From Nigrospora sphaerica (lineage: Eukaryota; Ascomycota; Sordariomycetes; Amphisphaeriales; Apiosporaceae), in the NCBI GenBank assembly GCA_018287875.1, contig JAGVVL010000022.1, positions 3,224,001 to 3,288,000 of the forward strand: a stretch of 64,000 bases of DNA, written 5' to 3'. How positions within the stretch are numbered: the stretch's first letter is position 1; each line of letters starts with the position of its first letter. Of the stretch, positions 53,898 to 64,000 are shown in pieces. The notes beneath the pieces were generated by a model, which saw nothing but the letters and a program-made list of their open reading frames with translations, was not told the origin of the DNA and made no database searches. The position numbers and the translations under genes are program-made.

Positions 53898-56800
53898 CGA
53901 AGACGAAGAGAACGAGAGCCCAGGCAGTTTGCATTCGGCCGGCGGGCCCCTTTCGGCGGGGCTGCTCCCCTTCGCTCTCGCCGCCCACGGGCTTCGGTAA
54001 TAACAATGCGCAAAGATGATACCCCCAAGGGCCGGGAGGACACTCGCTTGATTTTTTAGTTTTTTTTCTGGGGGAGTTTTTGCCTGTTTCTGGTCTGCGT
54101 GCTGCCTTTGATTACCGGTAACGCAATCGCACTTGGATTTTCCACTTGCTTCCGGTTTTGCTCTTTGGGTTGCGTGTTTTGGGTCTGCCATGGTTTCTAC
54201 TCTTTTGCACGTTGTACCACGCCACATTACTGCTATTATTATTGCTATTAGTACTATTACTATTGCCATCACCGTGAAGGTCTCCTTTCTCGCTTGGTGG
54301 GCGTCTCGTTGCCTCTCTTCGGCTCTTCTGTCCCGTGGCGCCGCACTTGCCCTCGATTATTCCAACCGACACAGCTGAGATAACGGGCACAGATGTGGCA
54401 AGGTACTTTACATATGGATCGTCTCGAATAGGCCCGGATTAGGCGCCTTCCGTGGTAAGACCCGCTGCGCCTGGTGTGGGGGTGGGGCGGCGATGGCAGG
54501 GCGACGTGAGATAGTGGGTCGTCGGGAGGACATCGTGGAAAAGGCCAGCCGGAGGGTGTGGCCGCGTTGGGTTCCGTGCTCTGTCTGGCTCTTGTTCACG
54601 TCTCGTTTTGGACGGACCGGAAGCAAGCAACACACACGGCAAGTCAGCCGGCAGTGGAAGAGGGAAATGAGCAGGACGGTCCGCAAAGAGAGTCCCGGGA
54701 CTCGTTGATGGGGCGGGCAAAGGACCGGGGCGAGTCTCTTGACCCAAAGGAGAAATTGGAGAAATCTAGAGGCGACCAGGGTTGTACAGAGTGGCAGGGG
54801 GGACGTTCATCAGGTACTTGGGCTCGCAGCTTCTGTTCCGCTTTCTGTGTTTCCCACACTGGACTAATAATCACGGTTCTCGGTAACCCGGCAGGCGGCC
54901 CCCTTTCTCTCTCCTACCCTGTTAGTTGTAATCGCGACAGTGGATATGTAGTAGTCGCTCGAGGCCAGTCCGATTCCCTCCCCCGGTGCAGTGCTTCCCC
55001 AGGCCTCCCATTTCGGGACCGACACAACATCGGGAAAGAAGACGGGCTCCCCATTGGTTCCCGTTTGGCGAGAATGGTAAGAAGAAGGTGGTATCGTTAG
55101 TTTTTTTCCTAGCGCGTCGACTGTGGCTGTTATTTGGGGGGTGGGGAACGGGTTTGTTGGCTGTCGTTTCCCCGCCAGCAAACGGTTGCGCCAGCCAGCG
55201 AAGACAGGGGCGTTTGATTGGTGACCCGACGGTTCGGGACGAGCCTGTAACCGAACCACCAACCGGCCCACAACGCTGTTTGGAGTGGGGGGGGGGGCGC
55301 AGGCCGTGTACTGTGTAAGCGTTGGGTCCCCCCATGTGGTGTTTCCTAGGGCTTACTTATGCCCGTGTCCCTCACCCCGTCCGGTCGTCATACAAATGGA
55401 TGCCATCGACGAGGAGGGGCCGGGTTACTATCGTCGTACCGGCCTAGAACACATACACACATACACAGTACACACATGCACACATCATCATCGCCGTTGT
55501 CGTTGTCTATGTGTGCCACCTGGGACGGGGAGGGAGAAGAGCACTGGCGCCAAGACCCGGAAGCTTTCGCTTCACTTCCTTCTCAGCCAGGTTTGGACAG
55601 GTGATCCATGACCCCCTTATCACCTAGGTTCCTTTGTGTTTTCCCGAGAGTCCCCGCGGAAAGCCCTGCCAAGAAAAGTCCTTACGCCACAATTAAAAGC
55701 TCATCCAGCCTCTCCGTACGAGGGGAGGAGGAGGAGAAGGAGGAGGCGCCATCCACTCCACGTGTTTACGAACAGCGTTGCATTGCTGCATTGGGCTGTG
55801 GATTGGTGATGTGAAGGGATTCTCTGTTCCTAGTATCCCTCTCTCCCTTGCTTCTAGAGGGGCTTTTGGCATCCATTCCAGGTTCGCCATCCCCCTTTCC
55901 CTTCTCCCCGTCCCGCCTCGTCAACTGCAACGCAGTATGTCACTGGATGATATTACTTTGGGGGCCATGACGCGCATGGCCCCACGCCTCGCATTCCCAC
56001 CTTACATGACAGCACCGACGAGAGAAAGAGTCCCATGATGAGGCTCGACACCGCTCCTTCAGCCTGCCCGCCCGCTGATGGCGTTCCTTTCCCCCAACCG
56101 GACCAACCCCGTGGTCGACCGCTTCCTAGCGGACGTCAGAGATAGGGAGAGGGCGGGCGGCCCCCTCCGTACGACGCTCTTAGAGCGGCAAGGGAGACGG
56201 GGCCCCACGGGCCATTCGAGCCTTTTATGCAGGTTTTCACCCTCGAGATATAAGTAACGGAACAATGGCAGGGCTCCGACTCCGCTGCTGATTGGGGCTG
56301 GCAATGGGCTATAGCGCCCAACCTGGGACGGGCGCGGACGGTACGTGGCAGACCACGGCGTATCCGACAAGCCCCAGATCGGCAACGTAGTCAAGGGAGT
56401 GTGAATACGGAAGGGATCGGGTTCTGCGCTCGCCCCCCCTAGGAGCCTCGCGCCCGCGCGCCGACCTGTCCTCTGAAAAGACCCTGGCGTCAGTACGATC
56501 ACCATCGTTACGTTTCAGCACGCTAATTTGGCGGCTTTTTCCTGAACCACCTCGGTAGCCATGCGAGTTCAGTACTTTCCAGGTACTTGTGAGCTTCCGC
56601 CCTTGTGACCCATCCGAACATCGCGCCTCCCTCTTTCGCTTGTCTCTACCTAAGGCTGAGTCCATCCCGTTTCCCATTTGGTCTTCGAACCAGATTCCTC
56701 TCACTTGCCCCACAACTTCCATTACGACAGGGGACGGAAGCTGCCAGCCAGGGTCACGGCGGAAGCCGGAACTGGAAGAGGGAACAAAACCGGCAGATCT

Positions 56801-57336
56801 CCCCACCCCCGCCCCTCCATGGCGCCAGAAACGTAATTCCCTAGGTGCTTACATCTTATTTTACCCGGCCTATCCGGGACCTGGCCTGTCTGGGGCGTAG
56901 GGGTGACGCCGTGGATCCGGCTTCCACCCTTGCGGTCCCCTCCTCTACGGCAGTTCTGACGAGATTGACTTTCAAGTTCCTTGGTTGCCCTATACCTATG
57001 CCTACCTACCCGTCTTCTAGTAGTTCTGGTTTTGGATCTGTACCACGCTGCGTCAACCTCTCTGCAAGGGGAGATAGGTGTGGACCCCAACACGCATGTA
57101 CTCGCTGCTATGTGCGGCTCATGCGCTTCTTGCCGTTTACCGGTCTCTTCGCTTGCGTTTCTGGATCTAGCGACCAGATACGGTATGGAAAGTCAGACAG
57201 CGAGCGAAGTATTCGAGCCCATCCTCCTTTGGTTTGAGGTCGCGCCCCATAAGCACCTCCATTCAACCCTCCAGCGAAACATCCCCGCACCGCTTCCGGC
57301 TCGTCCTCTCCTCCCACATACTACCTACAAAGACGA

Positions 57337-57351
57337 CCCCCCCCCCCCCCC
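57337..57351. repeat. C15 homopolymer
   Basis: Fifteen consecutive cytosines in the gene-poor right region; a likely site of length variation and assembly error. Confidence 0.95.
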
Positions 57352-60300
57352 AATTCATTATTCATCGCAAATCCGGGCGCTTCCTCTGATTCCTCCGTCA
57401 GGGTGGCGATCCGTAGGCTCTCGGTCCATGATGCCGTTCGGTTTGGGCCGTTATGATAACGGTAGGTTATAGCGCAGCACATGGGCGGGTGGATAGAGTG
57501 GAGGTACCCGGCGGACCCCATGGGCCTGGTTGAAGTGATGAACATGTACGAGAGCCCCGTACGAGGATGCGAGCGATACGGAAAGTCCAAGTCGTACCGA
57601 GACGGTGCGAAATGCCGTAACCAACCGTCCCGTTACATCATATAGCCGACCTCGCTGGACTGGTAGAAGCCCTTCGCCCTGCATAGCTGACAATATCGGA
57701 ACACGCCTCTCTCGAAAAGGAGATTTGAAGAAAAAGAACAGGGCAACGACTGGTGGCGCACAAGCCGAGTCTAGTGTTTTTCTCCTTTCCCCCCAACGCC
57801 ATGCCCAAAATGAATTGACGTCTGTCATATGCGGCTTACAACGCAGGCATAACCGCCTTGGCCAATGGCGGCGTTGGCGGTCCTGGTACACAAGTTGGGT
57901 AACACGACCGCCTGCCACTTCGCGTTGTTTTTTCTCTTCCCCCGTTCACCCCTCTTCCGTATCTCTTGTCTTTCCCTCCCTCCCTCTCCCCACCATCGTA
58001 ACGTCTCCTTCCTCCTCCTTCTCCATTCTTCGGAAGATGCAGGAGGAAGCCATCTTCTCACGAGGCAAAAGATCCCTGCCGCCACAGTCGACCCGGCTCG
58101 GCAGGCCATGACCAGGTGCCGTTACATCGTGCGCCTGCGAGCACGGCAGCAGCAACGCAGACTGCGGCCCCCAAAGCAATGCGATGCAACGTCCACCTAC
58201 GCCTCGATAGCAGCCCTTCTGATATTGTCACCTGCATTACATTCCATCATGTGGCAACCCTCCATATAGTACGCCGACCGCCTCCCATCGCGAGGACAGC
58301 AAGCGCCCTCAAACCATCCCTTGACAAGGGGGCCCTTGGTCTTTTCGAAGACCCCCCCCCAGCCCCATGTCGTACGATCAACCTTGAAGCCCTTTTTCCA
58401 TGCGCGAGAGCCGAAGCAAGGGCACCACGCGCAGCCGCCGCTCGCCTGTGCCACTACCCGCCAATCAGACCTAGGAGAGGCGGCGCCTAGGGGTCCTGTC
58501 GTGTAAAGAGAGACACCCACGCGATCAAGGGCATGGGGCAAAGCAACGTTACCCGCCGCCCCCAAGGGGAACGTATGTACCTATTTTCAAGTCGCGAGGA
58601 CCTTATCCTCCGCTCTTTTCACCGACCAGGGCAGGATGGTGGGGACCGCGGGCGAGTATAAGCTCGTACCGGGGCCCTAAAAAAGTGACTGGCGGGACCC
58701 AATGCGACAGCCGTGAGGGACGGGGAAACTGGTCTATATCTATAATTCTATGACCCCCCAGGTTCAGAGGACCAATGATTGGGCCGTTTCGACAAGACAG
58801 CTACAATGGCGGGGGAGGGGGACATAAGGCGTGCGCTATAGAATATGAAGAAGCCGGTAGCGGCAGGGAGGGAGGGGGAGTCATTCCCTACCACCTCGGC
58901 CACTTTGAACCCGCCCCATGCCCATAGAACAACAGACTGACCATGACTTGTATGTGTGTAGATAGGTCGTGGGTAAGTAGTCAAGCCACAGTGGGGCTCA
59001 GAGGCCTCAACCAACCCTCGACCCCAAGGGATGGGATCGGGCGGGGATGAGTGACGGTGGGAGGGCAAAGGGCAGGAGAGGACAGAAAAGAGCATGGGCA
59101 GACCAGGGGGGGATCCGAGGGGTCATTGCATACATCCGCCCTTCTGCTGCATTGCAGCCGAGATTCCTGAAGTACCCATGCTGCTGTCCGTCTCTTACTT
59201 TCTGACGGGCCGACTCTTCTATCCGCCTTTCCCCCCTTCCCCGGTCCCTCGCCCTGCGTGGTGCCTAGCGAAGGCGTTCCCCTCCCTTCTCCACCCATGG
59301 CCATCCGTACCCTGGCGTCTTGGGTACTCCGTACTGGGCCTGCACACAAGATGAGATACGGGAAAACCGGGTCGAAAGGGGGGGATTCAGATCCCGATGC
59401 TGGCCCGTCAAGATCGAAATCGGGGCGGATCGAGTAGCTTCGTTACTCAGGGAGGGAGGGGGATCGGTCGAGATGCGGCAAGGCCAGCGTTATTCGTTCT
59501 AACCAGGTCGGTGGGATTTTGCTTTCCGTCACTAGTTCCGGCAGCGGCAGCAACGGCAGCATCTCAGGCCCCGGAACGTTAGGAAGAGGACGAGGAGGAG
59601 TGAAAGGGAGCACAGGCGCGCCGTGTTCGTTACACTTCCCCTCCTAACTGCTGTTTTCCCCCTTGTCCGTGGCGCGTTCTCCCTGTGATTTGGCCCGACG
59701 GCCCAGAAGACGGCCTCCTGGAAGCCGTATACAACGCCATCCTATACATGTTCATGCCGCCACCGACCGGCCGCCGGCGGAGGCATGGGCAGCCGCCCTC
59801 CCTCCCTTCTCGTATGCCTTGACGGCCGTACTACGGGAACGAGTCACTATGCCTTTCTTCGCACCCCCCATACCCCCGGTGGGAGAGGGTGGGTCGTTCC
59901 CCCGCGTTATGTTTTGTCACAGCGTACGACTTTTTTCACGCGCCCGTCTGGAGTAACGAACACATTATTATACTCGGGTGTGGGAGGGAGAAGAGGAGGG
60001 ATCATCATGGATACTGGATCGACGCCGCCCACGCGTCCCCCTTCGATCGCTGAATTTCCTGCATGCGACGTTTCCCTCTCTCCCTTTACTGATCGAGCGC
60101 GCAAGCCGGTAACCGGGGCAAAAGAAACACAATCGGTGGGGTTGTCAGCTGTCACATGTGAACAAATTACCGTATCTGAATGATGAGGAAATTCCCCCCC
60201 ACCCCAGAGGGGATGTAGATCGGCGAACCGAAAGCAATGTAACGGACGGGGGGAGGATGCCACTCGACAAAAGTGCACATGATTATTGTTTCCTTTCTAT

Positions 60301-60758
60301 TCCCAGCCCACCGAGGGCGATACGGGGGAGGCAGAGAGAGAGCCTTGACAAACGGTCAAACCCGTGGATGGAACTGGATCCAGAAGATGTTTCTTTCCCT
60401 TCTACCTCCATCCCCTGCATCTCTCTATTCACTACTCGCCTACATCTGGACCGTGACGCAGCGGGGGTTCTTGCAGAACCCATCATCCTTGCCGCAGATG
60501 CTTTCGATTGAACCGCTGCCGGGCCTCGGGGCAAGCAACAGAACCAAAAGAAAAACGTCGCGGAACGGCCGGGGAAAGCTGCCAGACTGGCCCCCAAGGC
60601 TCTAACGTGAGTTTGTACGTAGGCGTGTCGAGGGTGAGAGGACCAACTGCCACCCCCACTTTTTCCCCTATAGAGAGAAAGATGGAGTACCAACCTACTA
60701 TCCGTATACCACACACCCGCCATCCGCGTCTCTCTCCAAACTGACAGGTCGCGCGGAT

Positions 60759-60773
60759 GGGGGGGGGGGGGGG
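60759..60773. repeat. G15 homopolymer
   Basis: Fifteen consecutive guanines in the gene-poor right region; a likely site of length variation and assembly error. Confidence 0.95.
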
Positions 60774-61407
60774 TCGAAGCCTGCGTTTCTCCGCCCGTAC
60801 GTCTGAGCCCCCTCCACCCTGGGGTTTGTGGCGTTACGCAAGCAAGGGCCTACACGACCCCGAAGCTGCAACTAACCTCGCCGGGCCACACCATTACTCG
60901 GTGGCTAAGTAACCAGGGGAGGCGGGCCAACGGGCGCGGAAGGCGAGAAGAAGAAGAAGAAGAACAAGAAGAAGAACAAAAAACAAGGAGGGCGCTGTGC
61001 TTGCCCCTCGCCGGGCAGGCAGAGACAGGGGACGGATGGGACGCCTTGCCGCCGGCATGCCGGATCCCTGACACCCGCCCGCCTCGACGCGCCCCCCCTT
61101 CCCATCCCCACCCGTACCGAGGACCCCTCCTAGCGGCAATAGTCGCGATGGATGCTGCGTCGGCTCAGGGCTGGGGTGTGGGTGGATAAAGGGCGGCCCC
61201 GGAGAGCTCCGGTCGCCCCTTCCCCCCAGCGCCCCCGAACTTGCGACCGTGTGCATTTCCCTCGTCTGCGCTCTTTCCCTCCCTTCGTTGGGGAAGGGTT
61301 CCCGTTCGTAGTTGAACCCAAACATGGGAAACGAAAATCCACTCGTGCACGAGGAAAGAGCCCCCCGTCCGACCCTGCGGTTGCCCCCTTACCTGCTTCC
61401 CCCCAAG

Positions 61408-61476
61408 GTTTATACCGGTTACGTGTGTGGGTTTATACCTGTTACGTGTGTGGGTTTATACCGGTTACGTGTTTGG
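61408..61476. repeat. Three tandem copies of a 23-bp unit
   Basis: Copies begin at 61408, 61431 and 61454 with GTTTATACC and each contains GTTACGTGT. Copy 2 has CTG for CGG and copy 3 has GTTT for GTGT. The exact 23-bp spacing, about two helical turns, would place a bound protein on nearly the same face. No gene start is apparent within 1 kb. Confidence 0.92.
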
Positions 61477-64000
61477 GCATGCGAAAAAGTCAGTCGCGAG
61501 GCGCAGTCCGCCCTGCCATCTCTTCCTCCCCCCCCTTCCTCTCCCTCCCCCAGCTAACCCGGCCCGAGGCTGCTGCTACTGCTGCTGCTGCGCCTTGCGG
61601 GCGAAGTCAGCCTACAGCCGCGTGTTTCGCGTCGGCCCGCGTGGGTTCGGCGCCCAGAGCAAAATCCGGGCCCCGAAATAGAGAAAGGTCGGCCCCCCTT
61701 TACCTAAACCGTTGTTCGGCCCTCCGAAACTCCCCAGAGAACTAAATTTATATTTGTCGGGTTCGGAAAATAATAGATAAATAAAAAGAGGAAGTGAGAG
61801 TCGCGGACCCGTTCAGTCAGTACGCGCTTGGGGGCGGCCGCGCTGTTGGAAACGAAACGCTCTCGCGACTGGACGTCGTGGGCGTTGGCCGGCCATCGCG
61901 GAACCAGACATATGAACGACGGCAAACTCGTGCAGCACGAAAATTTTACCCTAGACCGGGGAACCCCCCGGGGGAGATGTCTTTGTTTTTCTTCTCTAAA
62001 CATTTGAGCCGGGGTGCCGTTGCGTTGGTGGCTACGTCGCCATGGGGACGCTCGATTCATTATACTCGACTTCTTGTACTGTTGTCCCATGTATGTACCC
62101 CCCGACATGATAACAGTGAACAATGGGATCAGACTCAACGACGACGAGCGGTCAGGTACATAATTGCCCACGAGATCAAATCAACGGCCCCAACTGGGGC
62201 GGGGCCAAGGGATCCCGCCCTTCAACCCACTCTCCTATGAACAGTGGGATGCTAAGAGGCTCCCTCCCATCTTCCCCTCCTTGGACGAGCCGCGAGCTAT
62301 CACAAGAGGCGGCCGGTCTATGAGACCCGCAGACCCCCGTCCAGAAAAGCTTCGGTCCCGTGGGGCCCATGCCCGCCGCGCATTGATGGCAGCCGACGGG
62401 GCCCTAACGGGGAAAAAAAGGCTGAATAGGACCGTCTCATCCCCCAACTAGCAGTTTTTGACAAACAAAGAGCCGTGGTGGCGTTGATCAGGGGCCCGCT
62501 AGCTACTGGGCCCATGCCCTGCGACGGCTCTTGCCAGGATCGTGCCAAAGCAAAGCCTGCAGCATCTGCATCCCGGCCGCGATCAAGGGAGGGAGGGCTG
62601 CAGCCGTGCGCGCTCGTATCCACGGAGATCCCTGCCCAGGGCACAGCCAGCGATGGAGACGGTTACGGCCGGTTTGAGTGGCTCCCACCACCCTCGGAGG
62701 CCAAAGCCTTGTCACGGTGAGAGGCCGGCGACTAGACAAGTAGCTACTTGGCTGCGTCTTGTACCGGGTACCGGTGATAGCATGGGGCGCGATGCCAGCG
62801 CCCACGTGGCCGCGGGAGCCTCGGTCGCTGTGTTACCAACCAACGCTGGAGCTCGCAGCTTGGCCTGCGCAGGGGGCCTGACCGGGTTAGTCCTTGGCAC
62901 CTCCCTTGCGCCCTTGCACAGCCGTCGCCTCGTTAGTAGTATGATTGGAAGAAGGGGCTGGTCCCGGTCTTCCTTTGGCTGGACTGGCAGGTGGTACACA
63001 CACGATGTCGGTCTTACTCTGACCGTTCTCCTGGTTGGCAAAGCTTTGTGGTACGTATCATGTGGCCAGCTCAGAAGGCTGGGAGGAGAGAGGGGCGGAA
63101 GATAGGGGTTGGAGGTTGGGAGAAGTGAACGAGCGAGCGACGGCTCTGGTGATTTGGCCGTCGACGAGCATCGGCACACGTTGCACAGGAGGCACGGATG
63201 AGCGACCGCGCATGCGGGTGTACTGTACGGGAGGCCCGTGGCGCCTAGACTTGTGGGCGCTATCAAGCAGCCCAGCGCGTTCAAATTCGTTTTCTCGGGC
63301 GAATGGTATGCCACGGCCCGGCGGTATGCCCCTCAAGAAAGCATTGGCTTCTGTAGCAGCGATGCGAACGACCGCCGGAAGGCGAGTTGGGGGCACCACT
63401 GGCCCGCCACGCCGATATCGCCGCCGGGGAAGCCGAGCCAGAGCGTCACGGAGATCCTGGACCGTATGCACAGCGGCCCATTTGCAGCGGCCAGCGTCAT
63501 CCGTATGCTCCCGAAGGGACGTATTCAAGAAGCTGCAGATCTTGAATGGGCGGCGGCGTCGTTGAAACTGTGCGACATGATAGCTCCGGGGCATATCCTC
63601 TGGTCCCATGGCATTCGCCAAGGGGGCAGATACCCCACGAGCTGAGAACCAAGCGGGATGGAATTCCACGGCAGCGCGCAGTCGTCCGACGGGAGAGGAC
63701 AGATTTGGTGTGCCGCACAGGAAGAATATGTGCCGGCCCGCGATGACCAGCGGTGTCCCTGAATGTCCGGCCGGCGTGGCATGCACTGCCTGTTCTGGAT
63801 GGCCTTCGACGTTTCTGGATCGCCGGCCTCGTTGGGAAGACGCTACAACGCCTTCCCGCCCGCTCGCTCATGCTGTGTCCATCACCCTGACGATTCCGCG
63901 GCCGTGGAACTTGACGCACAATGACCCGACGCCAGGGTCCAATGGAAGCCTTCTGGGTTGGTTCCCCTCGCGTAGGTACCCGAAGAGGCTTTCCACTGCG
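61477..64000. other. Right edge, no gene resolved
   Basis: Longer frames return here on both strands (for example plus 62542-63105 and 63238-63645, and a minus frame 63786-63058 that opens only at GTG), and GC content rises as in the genes. They overlap on opposite strands, show no domain I recognise and cannot be joined with confidence. A partial gene running off the right edge is possible. Confidence 0.3.

Larger units (their letters stand above)
51953..61407. other. 9.5-kb gene-poor region with simple repeats
   Basis: No frame here has a recognisable domain, consistent composition or plausible splicing. The longest frames are low-complexity products of repeats. Contents seen: short GGCAT repeats near 52045, a GAA tract, long C or G runs (55287-55297, 57337-57351, 60759-60773) and C/T-rich stretches. 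It may be regulatory sequence beside the forkhead gene, noncoding RNA or unrecognised lineage-specific genes. Confidence 0.4.

Noticed and set aside
53649..54272. 207-codon minus frame with a hydrophobic start
   Set aside because: Largely made of the AGA tract read as poly-Ser and of low-complexity flanks; no intron or domain logic.
63058..63786. 242-codon minus frame near the right edge
   Set aside because: Opens at GTG rather than ATG and overlaps plus-strand frames of similar quality; strand cannot be decided.
1..64000. CRISPR arrays, bacterial-type defence systems, rRNA genes
   Set aside because: The sequence is fungal nuclear DNA; no regularly spaced direct repeats of CRISPR type and no rRNA-like blocks were seen by eye.

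Overview
The window reads as nuclear DNA of a filamentous ascomycete (Pezizomycotina, most likely Sordariomycetes). The grounds are GC-rich coding sequence, short introns (mostly 53-120 nt) with GT...AG ends and CTAAC/CTGAC branch points, a hydrophobin of class II-like spacing, a Tc1-type transposon with a TA target duplication, and a cactin of the short filamentous-fungal form. The genus cannot be given from sequence alone. There is no operon logic; each gene has its own promoter and intergenic space is long.

Left part (0-21 kb): a membrane-anchored aspartic-protease-like protein lacking its catalytic Asp-Thr-Gly (348-2141, -); a DUF155/Rmd1-family membrane protein with a 13-codon first exon (4186-6164, +); an F-box-like protein (6865-8703, +); a two-exon small secreted protein (8917-9625, -); a 1165-residue low-complexity protein with a conserved Cys-rich C-terminus (11371-14977, -); and a PAF-acetylhydrolase-type serine hydrolase (19246-20934, -).

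Middle (21-35 kb): a complete Tc1/mariner copy (21732-23111) whose transposase carries a frameshift sits between the divergent PAF-AH and MCR1 genes. Then come mitochondrial NADH-cytochrome b5 reductase (23685-24837, +), a DNAJC11-like J protein with HPE instead of HPD (26061-28652, +), a hydrophobin with a long Pro/Thr stalk (29248-30230, -), an AT-rich repeat remnant near 31.9 kb, and an eight-cysteine small secreted protein (33869-34153, +).

Right part (35-64 kb): a frameshifted SET-domain relic (about 35406-35870) precedes a finely split seven-helix membrane protein gene (38906-40694, +) that no single long ORF reveals. Then come a DHA2-type MFS transporter (41810-43651, +), cactin ending in two tiny exons (45292-47124, +), and a forkhead transcription factor (50096-51952, +). 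From 51953 to the end about 12 kb holds no gene I can support, but it has simple repeats, long C/G runs and a triple 23-bp tandem repeat.

The genes belong to separate housekeeping, secretion, transport and regulation roles. I see no convincing biosynthetic cluster, defence island or new multi-gene system. The most unusual items are the hidden seven-helix gene, the hydrophobin with a mucin-like stalk, the catalytically dead protease, the HPE J domain and the SET relic.
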